The position numbers and the translations under genes were made by a program. Positions 44,201 through 52,500 of a stretch of 64,000 nucleotides of DNA are shown one piece after another (position 1 is the first letter of the stretch; each line of letters opens with the position of its first letter). The notes below the pieces were generated by a model. The model had not been told where the DNA came from. It searched no databases and worked only from the letters and a program-made list of their open reading frames with translations. Source of the DNA: Thraustochytrium sp. TN22 (Eukaryota > Sar > Bigyra > Thraustochytrida > Thraustochytriidae); contig JABLUY010000197.1 in assembly GCA_013306675.1 (NCBI GenBank), positions 1 to 64,000 of the forward strand. The letters run 5' to 3'.

Positions 44201-44387
44201 TGGCGTTGGCGGCGTTGGCGGCGTTGGCGTTGGCGTTGGCGGCGGCAACGGGAGCGGGGCTCCCGCGGCGTCGGCTGCTGCCTCTGCGGTGTCTGCGGCG
44301 GCGTCCGCGGCGGCGGGAGTGGCCGCTGCGTCCACCACGTCGGCGCCTCTCGCCTCGTCGTCCTCCCATGGGCAGGAACTTGAATGA
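41262..44387 (+). CDS. Large protein with C-terminal piggyBac-type zinc ribbon, otherwise unknown
   Basis: This 1041-residue protein lies head to head with STIL. Near its C-terminus (about 858-903) is a cysteine-rich ribbon: CAACCRVCETGRPHEYRIG, then WCSVCHVPLCKRCFIPFH. The spacing CxxC...CxxCxVPLCxxCFxxFH is what is seen at the C-terminus of piggyBac-derived proteins. The long N-terminal region is not a DDE transposase. It has helical sequence followed by mixed alpha/beta segments (RLFRIDEYVAAHIRSEFFP, SVLVEMAPTDQTDGGFVFER) that I cannot assign. The last 80 residues are a GVGVGGVG and Ala-rich repeat made from GGCGTT hexamers. This could be a host protein that acquired a transposon zinc ribbon, or an unrelated convergent ribbon. 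The start at 41262 versus 41178 is a choice against low-complexity extension. Confidence 0.7.
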   Translation: MRGGGQRRRGGALAGARSELAELQRLEERASGLRRRAARGERAGEEEGPRALLPGWTAPEARQGPPSISLRCDDEAAVLERVKEEVRHVARGLAHGRGDLQRMTAAQAFRTVLPEKLFSVLLSYLELVTPADSQGGLEEALRKYLRAFLLAQIREADLEGDAGQATVQSALEALQASQDGAADALQRHLDASCQDAWRARLCSEVPRYLSLDCLDFGSHALDLCLDASTGLIVWTEQRAPATPGRLWTAARNLLPAPLPEADAFPAAVVFMDQGTDGATSWAALDRLPEGALGLVAVPERAFPVSELVPDTCSPTIGWTVAHADANLGLDGALCAQTTFGGDGPRAAGLVQTGGTPACSLHEWSLLGNGVPSPDAVDGWRLARLFRIDEYVAAHIRSEFFPTGSADPDLTTARQVLASKPVTDVLRCAMHSWFPIRPSELMEETADLDVIAQRLEEAQTHFGASDFRASATVSIEDAVARSVLVQSRSLVADMRVDDTMMSVLVEMAPTDQTDGGFVFERCMGENLASVMPCARARARALHRAKVLRLGNILVAHIRGPNVDLVGVSLVTLAPEFASITLALETWAQEHFKAIALEHARLPHLGPRGGESYAGAGDHRTAEVYLGLSRALNAQTSLSAMGSRAQLLPRALALWQLWMGLHEPPHRALRAASACSAGRPQVERALVCTLQQVVYNAFRVYSLSAQWEAVAVAQDYGALCTALQSPTSFRSFVFALHECLVAEAAAPHGMAMSSAGLAASGESTGAPPRPPTTFTAPRATRVVDGGGDLLASPRVATDELGGGAPARPRKRRLIAVEGPRYNRLRTANSEEGSRTRLDSSLPHFHVHAPPREGKDVARLSCAACCRVCETGRPHEYRIGRGTRKWCSVCHVPLCKRCFIPFHTLRKVPWPKCLAERQTVDDGAEDGAEDGVSADEVVDSAAAGYRAVAPVGAAGTRRLSAPMLTYATEEDHHGGAFGVGVGVGVGGVGGVGVGVGGGNGSGAPAASAAASAVSAAASAAAGVAAASTTSAPLASSSSHGQELE

Positions 44388-44508
44388 GTGAGGTGATGCC
44401 GAGTAAGGTGACGCCCGTGTTTGGACTGGCGGCGAGGGAAGAATTGCACATGAACGAACGAAGGTAAATTTCTTACATTGGCAGACGCTGAATTCGGCAA
44501 TAGCGGCC

Positions 44509-47500
44509 TCACTGGATGGCGTCGAGCTCCGTCTGCTGCTCGAGAGCCTTCCACTGAAAACGGCGAACGCGAAAGGTTGCCTCCGAATGGCGCAGCACGC
44601 GATCGACCAGCTGGCGCTGATCTTGCGCGCAGTACTCCACAACCTCGAGGCCGATGTTCTTGGTGGAGTAGTCGCGCATGCCGCGGTTGACGGCGAAGTC
44701 CTTCCCGTACCAAAACACAATTTTGGGCAGACCAATAATGTGCTTGTTGAGGTCCACCTTGAGCTGCTGCTTGAGGAAGTCAGCGGCAGCTAGGTCCAGC
44801 AGCTTGTCCAGCTGCGACGGCGAGTGGAGCACGACGATCTTGGCGGACGAGCAGCGTGTGCCATAATTAATGACGAGGTTGAGGCGCGGCTCGGCGCGAC
44901 GCAGCTCCAGCAGGCGTGTGAAGCGGCTCGACGGGAAGGTAGTGGAGACGACGGTGCGCGCCAGGCTCATTGGCTTGCGCAGGATACAGTGCTCGATCTC
45001 GGCGAGCGAGAGCACCATGGCCTGGCCGCTGGGACCGGCGCCGATCGCATAGGACATGCGTGTGCCGAAGGAGGCCCAGCCCAGCAGCGAGGAAGGCTGG
45101 CCCACGAGGTACTTAGCGTGCAAGCGCAGGGCGTGGTAGAGGTTGAGGCAGAAGCAGGTAATCTCCTCCTGCGTCATGACGCGGCTCCAGCCATAGATGT
45201 TGAGCTCGCGCAGCTGCGAAGCCTGGTCGAAAAAGCGCACCTCCTCGTCCACGGTGGTGCTCTCGGAGAGCGCGAGCGCGGTGCGCAGAAGCATGCTGCT
45301 GAGCTCCCAGGGCTTGAGCGGCCACCGCTCCTCGAGCTGTCGCCGCGCCTCGATGAGGTCCTGCTCGTACACGCTGGCGGCCGCGTCGGCCGACTCGAGT
45401 GAGGCCATCCGGCCGTGCGGGCGCGCCGAGACGAAGCCGTGTGGACCGGCGTCGCTCCAGCGACGCGACGACCAGCCCGCGCCGCGCACCGGGTCCATCG
45501 AGCCGGCCGTCTGCGTTCCGCTACGGAAGCAGCCCGTGCCGCCGTTGCCATTGCCGCTGCCGCTGCCTGCACTGGCGTTCGTGGCGTCCGCCCCATCGGC
45601 CGAGGCCAACCCGGGCCCGGCGAGGCGGCGCGAGAAGTCGTTGTTAAAGTACAGGCGGCGGCAGTTGATGATCACGCGCTTCTGCTGGCCCCAACGGTTC
45701 GCCTCCAGGTTGATGGAGTCCGTGATGGAGTTGGACGTCAAGAGTACCTCGCCGTCGTCCGCTGCAGATGCAGCGTGCGCGCCGACGCCGGCGACGCCGG
45801 CGGCGCCGTGGCCCGCGCTGGCGCTCTCCTTGTGAACCGCGCTCTCAAGCGCGTCGCGGAAAGCAGCGCGGCGATCGGCGGACGGGAAGCCCAGCAGCAG
45901 CACGCGGCCCTTGGTGTGCACCTCGAGAGCGGGGTAGTACGCTGCAAATGGTACTGCAGCGGTTGCGTCCACCTCGCGCACGTCGAGAACCTGCGTCGCG
46001 GACAGCATGACGCTCGGAGACTTGCTGTGGCACGGGAACAGCAGCAGGTAGATGGCGCGCGAGGTGGCACCACGCGTGAGCAGGGCCCACTCCTCGCGCC
46101 ACATGGTCTCCCACTGTGGCCGCAGGACCGGCGTTTCGCACACCACCGAGAAGCGCGAGCCATCCGTGTACTTGGCAGGGACGCTCACGTACATGCGCTC
46201 CCGGGACTGCGCCGCAAGCAGACGGTGCTTGGACCGCGTCCAGCCCTCCGGCACGCGCGCGGCCGGCGCCGCGGCCAGCGCCTTGTCCAGCTGCTCGCGC
46301 AGGGTCTCCCACTCCCATACCTTGCGAGGCTTCTTGCTCAGGTCGCCCTCGCAATGCGCAGTGAGGCCGTCAAGCTTGCCGAAATTCTCGCGCTGCTGCA
46401 AGAAGAGCAGCTTCCCATCGCTGCGCGCCAGCACGAAGGACACCGCCTTGCGCTTGTGGCCGGCGTGCTCGACCCAGGCCAACACGATGAGCTCGCGCGT
46501 CGTGAGCGGGCCGGCCCCACTGCGCTCTGCGACGGCGGCCGCCGCGCGGGGCGACTCCATCTCCATTTCTTGACTATCGCGTGACGTCAGGTCGCCATCC
46601 TCCTCCACCTCGAAGTCGTCCTCGCCGGGGCCTGCGCCGATGCTTCCGCTCGCGCTGCCCTCCTCGTGCGCTACATAGAGACCAACGCTGTTGACGCGCG
46701 CAAGCCGGTCACGGCGCGCCTCCCGGCCATCGGCGGACAGCGCCGGGCCGTTCTGCCCGCCCTGGCCGTTTGCACCGGTTGTGCCGCGTTGGTCCTCTGG
46801 GTAGTAGACGGCGGGCTCGTTGTTCTCACGCGAGTACCATGTGTTCTCGATGCTGAGCCCAAAGAAAGTGTGCTTCTCGTCTTCGAAGTGGTGCTTGGGC
46901 CCCTCCGGCGGGGTATCGTAGAGGACTAGATAGAGCGGCATGGTGTCCCAGAACAGACTGAGGTCCATGGTGCCTAGCGCGCCGAGATTGGTCACCTTCC
47001 ACATGACCACATCCAGGTACATGGAAAAGACGGAGAAGGTGATGGTGTCGCCGGCCTGAATGGACGGCTGCGGCGCCTTCTTGCGCGCCTTGGCCTCGGC
47101 AGGCGTCTCCAGCTGCTCGTCCTTGTTAATGTCGGGGAGGTCCTCGCCGGCGCGCGTCACCTTGAGCTGCGAGGCGCCTATAAAGACCGGGAATGCAATG
47201 TGCGGCAGTTCGCGGTGATCACCATCGTTGTCCAGGTGCTTGCCGAACGAGTAGTGCATGCCGGACGAGATCTTTCGCAAGATGGACAATATGCCCTTGC
47301 ACAGGCCCTTGGTGACGACGCCTAGCTGCATGTCGCCTGGGACCTGGCCGCCCAGGTACAGGGTACCGCGCGGGGCGCTTGCAAAGGTGATCTGGAACTT
47401 CAGCTCGAAGCGCCGACTCTTGCCCTCGAAGAACTTGTCGAATTCGGGGTCTTCGTGGCCCTTGACGCGCAGCGCCAGGATTGTACGCCCGTTCGCGTGC

Positions 47501-48141
47501 GGATTCCGGAACTCCTGCGCGCCCCCGCGCATGTTGGGATGGAAGGTCGCCGGCTCGCCCTCAGGGAGCAGGTTGCGCACCTTGAGAAAGGGAAAACGCG
47601 GCGCGTTTGCCGGCATGGACTCCTGCGGCGGTTCCACGGGTTTGGGCTGGTGGCCCTCGGACTCCTCTTCGTAGTCCTCGTCCCCGCCAGTCGAGGTGCC
47701 GCCTGCGCTGCCTTCGTGCGCGTTTGCGTGGGCAGCGCTGCTGAGCGCCCCCCTGCTGCCTGACCTGCTCAACGTCCCGCCAGCCGCGCTGCCCCACGCA
47801 TCCACGCTCGTCACAGACGGGCTGCGCAGCTTCACGCTTGCGGCCCGCGCGCTGCGCCCGCTGGGCGGCAAGGCCACGGTGCCGCTGCCCTTGCTTGCCG
47901 TGTCCACCTCGAGTGGCCGCTGTGCCGCCGCCGCTGACGACGACGTAGACGTAGACGATGAAGACGAAGACGATGACGAAGAGGCCGCGGCCTCGTCCTT
48001 GGCGCTGCTGCCGCCGCCGCCGCCGCCGCTCCTGGCCGCCACCAAGCGCGTCAGCAGGTGCATGAGAGCCATCCCCAGGAGCGTCCCGATGAGCAGGCCC
48101 CAGTTGAAGTCCATCTTGTTGTCGCCGCCTGGCACGCGCAC
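44509..48141 (-). CDS. Membrane-anchored DUF1769-DUF547 fusion protein
   Basis: This 1210-residue protein has an N-terminal membrane anchor (MDFNWGLLIGTLLGMALMHL) at about residues 10-30, followed by a Ser/Ala-rich disordered stretch. At about 184-434 is a DUF1769-like domain: FPFLKVRNLLPEGEPATFHP, RRFELKFQITFASAPRGTLY, LPHIAFPVFIGASQ and TLGALGTMDLSLFWDTMP-type segments. A possible PH-like module lies at about 680-780. At about 917-1180 is DUF547: FCLNLYHALRLHAKYLVGQP, then VLSLAEIEHCILRKPM and NYGTRCSSAKIVVLHSPSQL. DUF547 is typical of plant and protist Ternary-complex-type proteins of unclear role; DUF1769 is mostly fungal/protist. The combination on one anchored chain suggests a membrane-contact or lipid-linked scaffold; this is inference. 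An in-frame second ATG (48114) is equally good as a start. Confidence 0.82.
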   Translation of the reverse strand: MRVPGGDNKMDFNWGLLIGTLLGMALMHLLTRLVAARSGGGGGGSSAKDEAAASSSSSSSSSSTSTSSSAAAAQRPLEVDTASKGSGTVALPPSGRSARAASVKLRSPSVTSVDAWGSAAGGTLSRSGSRGALSSAAHANAHEGSAGGTSTGGDEDYEEESEGHQPKPVEPPQESMPANAPRFPFLKVRNLLPEGEPATFHPNMRGGAQEFRNPHANGRTILALRVKGHEDPEFDKFFEGKSRRFELKFQITFASAPRGTLYLGGQVPGDMQLGVVTKGLCKGILSILRKISSGMHYSFGKHLDNDGDHRELPHIAFPVFIGASQLKVTRAGEDLPDINKDEQLETPAEAKARKKAPQPSIQAGDTITFSVFSMYLDVVMWKVTNLGALGTMDLSLFWDTMPLYLVLYDTPPEGPKHHFEDEKHTFFGLSIENTWYSRENNEPAVYYPEDQRGTTGANGQGGQNGPALSADGREARRDRLARVNSVGLYVAHEEGSASGSIGAGPGEDDFEVEEDGDLTSRDSQEMEMESPRAAAAVAERSGAGPLTTRELIVLAWVEHAGHKRKAVSFVLARSDGKLLFLQQRENFGKLDGLTAHCEGDLSKKPRKVWEWETLREQLDKALAAAPAARVPEGWTRSKHRLLAAQSRERMYVSVPAKYTDGSRFSVVCETPVLRPQWETMWREEWALLTRGATSRAIYLLLFPCHSKSPSVMLSATQVLDVREVDATAAVPFAAYYPALEVHTKGRVLLLGFPSADRRAAFRDALESAVHKESASAGHGAAGVAGVGAHAASAADDGEVLLTSNSITDSINLEANRWGQQKRVIINCRRLYFNNDFSRRLAGPGLASADGADATNASAGSGSGNGNGGTGCFRSGTQTAGSMDPVRGAGWSSRRWSDAGPHGFVSARPHGRMASLESADAAASVYEQDLIEARRQLEERWPLKPWELSSMLLRTALALSESTTVDEEVRFFDQASQLRELNIYGWSRVMTQEEITCFCLNLYHALRLHAKYLVGQPSSLLGWASFGTRMSYAIGAGPSGQAMVLSLAEIEHCILRKPMSLARTVVSTTFPSSRFTRLLELRRAEPRLNLVINYGTRCSSAKIVVLHSPSQLDKLLDLAAADFLKQQLKVDLNKHIIGLPKIVFWYGKDFAVNRGMRDYSTKNIGLEVVEYCAQDQRQLVDRVLRHSEATFRVRRFQWKALEQQTELDAIQ

Positions 48142-49568
48142 GGCGATCCCTACTACTGCCGCGCTCGCTCGCTCGCTCGCTCGCTCGCTCGCACGGCGAT
48201 CGACGAGTCAGCTCTGGCTGCGCGGTGCGGGCGAGCTCGGCAGCCAGGAGGTGGTCTCGGCGTAGCCCTAGCTAGCTAGGGAGCCTCGCGGCCGACACGA
48301 GTCGGCGCAGGCCCTCGCTGAGTCAGCGCCTCACGCCGGCCTGCGCTTCCTCGCCAGCCGCCGGCCCGCTCGCGCGCCGGGGCCGGGCTCGCCGGCCGAC
48401 GCGCGCCCGCGCCGCTCGCTCGCCCGCGAGCGCGGCGCCGCGCTCCGCCTCTCGCGCGCGCCCGCGCCGCCGGGCTGCGAGTAGTTCGGGTCTGCGCATG
48501 TATGCCTAGTCGAAGTGACGATGCGGCCTGATGAGGTCAATGATCGATCTTGCCGCCCTATCGCTCGATGGGCCGCTTTCTCCGAGCAAGCAAGCAAGCT
48601 TGCTCGCAAGCAAGCAAGCAATCATGCAAGCAAGCAAGCTTGGAAGGCTTTCAAGCAAGCAAAGCAAGCGAACTTGAGCACCGAGGGAGCAAGAAAGCGA
48701 GGCAGCCTAGCCCAGTCGGCCGGAGCGCCCGTACTGGGCGGCACGAGGGCTCGGCGAATGGTCGAGCTTGTGGATGAGCGACTGCAGCGACTCGTAGGAG
48801 AGCGCCGGTGCCGTGTCGACCGAGAGAGGCCGGGGTGAAAACTAGCTAGAGATGGAGTGGCGAGTTTGATGAAGGTCAGACCAAGTTTTCATTGAAATTA
48901 TCTGCAGGCGCACTTGAGGTGGTCACTGCCAAGCGCTGCATGGAGGTGAGGCTTGGTGAAACAGGGCAGCCAGATCGCAGCTCGCAGCCCGCGCGCTTGA
49001 CGACCGTGAGAGTAGCGAGCGAGTCCTTGTAATGCTCGCGAACGAAGACCTGCAGCGGCAAAGATCGAAACGACGTTTCGGTGCTCGAGTTCAGGCTGAC
49101 GACCCGACAGCGCGCCATCCTCTCGGTCGCCCTCTGCGTCTCTCTTTCTCTCTTTCGCTTCCGCTTCTTTCTCGCTCGCTCGCTCTCTCTCCAGCTATGT
49201 TAGTCGCAGTGTCCCCGTCCCTTGAAGGCCGCCTCGCCGTTGGTCATGGTGGAAAGCACCGGGTCGGTCGTGAACGAGGGCACGGGGCTCCCGGCGTCGA
49301 GGCTCCAAGATGATGCTGCCGCCAGGCACGGCGCCACGCAGGCGGCTCCGCCGCCGCTGCGCGCAAGTCCGTTTGCGCGCGGCTGAGGCGGCGGGCGCCG
49401 GCGGCGCGGCGCGGGCCGCGGCGCGGCGCGGCGCGGCGGGGTCTGTTCCGCGCCCGACGGCGCTGAGGGGCAGCGGCGCGTGGGGGGCGTCGTTGCGGCG
49501 GCGCAGCGCCATCGGCTCGGCGGCGCGGGCTGCCTCTTGCGCGCGGCGGGCCTGCGCACGCGGGCAAG
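48142..49568. promoter_or_regulatory. Divergent intergenic region between the DUF1769-DUF547 gene and VPS13B
   Basis: A (CGCT)n tetranucleotide run at 48161-48191 sits 20-50 nt before the minus-strand ATG at 48141. A CCTAGCTAGCTAGG element lies at about 48266-48279 and another CTAGCTAG at about 48842-48850. From about 48584 to 48665 runs an (AAGC)n tract with an 8-bp inverted repeat (GAGCAAGC ... GCTTGCTC). A pyrimidine-rich CT/TCGC stretch occupies about 49139-49195. A (GCGGC/GCGCG)n run lies at about 49400-49440, about 130 nt before the VPS13B ATG. No tRNA or other gene is apparent. Confidence 0.5.
48161..48191. repeat. (CGCT)n tetranucleotide array
   Basis: About seven and a half perfect copies of CGCT just 5' of the ATG at 48141, read as (GCGA)n on that gene's coding strand. 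Confidence 0.85.
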
Positions 49569-52500
49569 ATGCTGAGCGACTATGTGATGGGCCCGCTGAA
49601 GCGGTACTTGACGCAGACGCTGAGCTCGAGCCTGTCCAAGTACATTTCAAACATCAATGTGGAGACGCTCGGCGTGGGCGGAGACATCATCCTGCGCGAC
49701 TTGGAGTTGCGCCTGGATGTGCTGCAGGAGAGCCTCAAGATTCCCCTCACCTTCGAGTTCTCGCGTGGCTTTATCAAAGAGCTGCGCATCCAGATTCACT
49801 GGACCAAGCTGCTCTCGCAGCCCATCCACGTCAAGGTCAGCACCATCGAGATCATCCTCACGGCGCGCTCCGAGACGCAGTTTCGCCGCCTGCAGCTTGC
49901 GTATCATCGCCACAGCTCCTCTGTAGGCAAAGACGGTAAGCAAGTGTCGCGAGACGGCAAGGACGCGGGCGGCACAGGGCCTGCCGCCCCACGTGCCTCC
50001 CCGCGCCGGACCGACGCCTCTTCAGGCACCACCCAAACCTCGCCGCGCGATGCGAGCGACGCCGCCGCCGCCGCCGCCGCGGCCGCTGCTGCGGGCGCAC
50101 CGACCGAAGGCGGCGGCTGGCTGCACGACGCAATTCGCAAGATCCTCGCAAACGCGACCGTGGAAATCAACGACCTCGTTCTCAAGTACGAACACGCCAA
50201 TGTGGTGCTTGCCGCGTCCTTTCGCTCGCTGCTGCTCCACTCCGCTGACCCGGAGCAGGGCTGGCGCGTCTCCTTCCAGGAGCCCCAGGGCTTGCAGCGC
50301 AGTATCTTCAAGTGCGTGGACATCAAGGACCTCACCGTGAACCTAGAGCGCATGGTGAGTGAGGGCTCGCGCCGCTCCTTCAACCTCGGTCACCAACACA
50401 GCGCCGGTGGACATAGTGGTAGCGGCGCCGGCGCCGCCGGCGGGGGCTTGACCTCGGGCGGCCATGGCCACGGCACGCCAACGCGGTCCCGCCTCCGCCA
50501 TCGCAGCACGTCTGAGTCCTCCGCGGAGGATCTTGTGGCGCCCGGCAGCGGCTCCAAGTACCCGCACCGCGGCCGCGGCCGCGGCACTATCGAGCTGCCC
50601 GTGTTGCGCCGCGCCAGCATTGCGGTGCGCGCCTACGTCAGCACCGACCCCTTCGCCACCCGCGCCGCCGCCGGCCCGGGCGAAAGCCACCCGGACGGCG
50701 CCGGCGGGCGTGGCACCTCGGACAGCTCAGGCCGCGACGACGCCGGGATGCGGGCATCGTCGTCCGCAACCTCGCTGCAGCATGCGGCCAAGAGCGGGTC
50801 GCACACCCGCTCGCGAAGTCAGGATCCCGGGTCCTCGCTCTTGCGGAGGTCCACGAGCGAGGCCGTGGGCATGACCAAGCTAGGGGCGGCCGCGGAGCGC
50901 GACCGCCACGCCAAGGATCCTGACTTGCCCGACCCACAATACGACCCCTTTCGCGGCGCGCCCTGCCTGCTGCCCCTCATTTGCGACGCGGACACGACAA
51001 CGTGGAGGGCGCGCACTTCGCAGGACGCGGACGCGCAGGCGCTGGACTGGGCCATCGTGTCCATTGCCGATATTTACGTGCGCAGGCTGGACGTGTCCAT
51101 CAGCAATGAGCAGTTTGTCATGCTCGAGGAGCTCATGGTACTGCCGAGCGACGACGACTCCCTCATCGACGAGGAATCCGACGCGAGTGGGCAGGGCGAC
51201 AACGGCGACGACGAGACAAGCGCTGCCTCGAACGGCGAAGGTAGTGACAGCGAGCGCTTTGCCGGGGTCGAAGAGACTCCGGAGCAGGTCGCCGCCGAGG
51301 TCGAGGCTGGCCTGACTGCCTCGGCCAAGGCATCGACCGAGGGCGCCTCCGCGCCGGACAAGGAGCCGCTCAGCGCGCGCTCCGCCGCATCGCAGCAGTC
51401 CAGCCAAGGCTGGGGGAACTGGGCCTGGGGCGTGCTGGTGGGCGACGTCGACGAGGAGCTTGACGATGTCGAGGTGGAGATGCTCTATGACGCAGCTGAG
51501 ACCGCCAAACGGCGCGAAGCAGCCCGTTTCGAAGCGCTCCGGGTTGCGCGCGAGCGCAAGCGCCTCATCGTCGTGGCCGGCGCTCGCATTGATGCCGTCA
51601 CCTTTACGCTCTGCACGCACAAGACCGGGAGCGCCAGCCCGATGAGGGCCGCGGGTGCGCCCCATGGAGGCTTCGCGGGCGGAGGCGGACTTGGCGAGGC
51701 TGGGGGCGGCGATGACGGTGCCGTGGTGTCGGTGCCGGTGGCCAACATGGGCGTGGTGCAGGTTCGCCTGGACCACGCACCAGACGGCTCGCCGCTGCTT
51801 TCGAATCGCGATCGCAAGCGCAAGTCGCCCACGACCACTGAAGAGCTCTTCAAGCTCTCCGTCCAGGGCGTGACGCTGGAGGCGCGCAAGGTGGACGACT
51901 TCATTGAGGACCACCCACATGCCTTTGTGGACCTGTACGCCGACGTGGATCTCGTCCGGATTAGCCGGTACGAGGCCGAGACCTCGACGCACCACGATAT
52001 TGCGCTCTGGGGCGAGGACGAGCCTGCACACGGCGCCGACCTGGGCAAGCCCTCGGCGCTGCTCGATGCGATGCCCCACCCGTGGTTCTGTTGGAGTTTC
52101 TTTCAAAACCCGGACGCAATGCAGACTTACCCTGCGCACTGCGACAAGGAGTGCTGCGTCGGTGCCTCGCTCTACCGCCGCTCCGACAAGGCGCTGCGCG
52201 TGCACTGCCACATGCCAGCCGGCACGCTTAATGCGCCGCAGAACAGCGGCAATGCGACCCTGGACGCTGACTCGCCCGCGCTTGCCACGCCCACCACGGC
52301 GACCTACCTGGACGCCGCCGTGGGCCCGGTCTCGTGCCGTCTCGACCTGCTCACCGTCGAGGGCGTCTACGAGTTCTTTGGGCTCGCGGCCGCCTCGCCC
52401 GACGACCTCGGCACGCGCCACGGCCTGCCAGAGTTCAAAAAGGGCACGGCAGGCGCGGCGCTCAAGGAGCTTGCCGCAGAGTACACCAGCGTGGCGCGCG

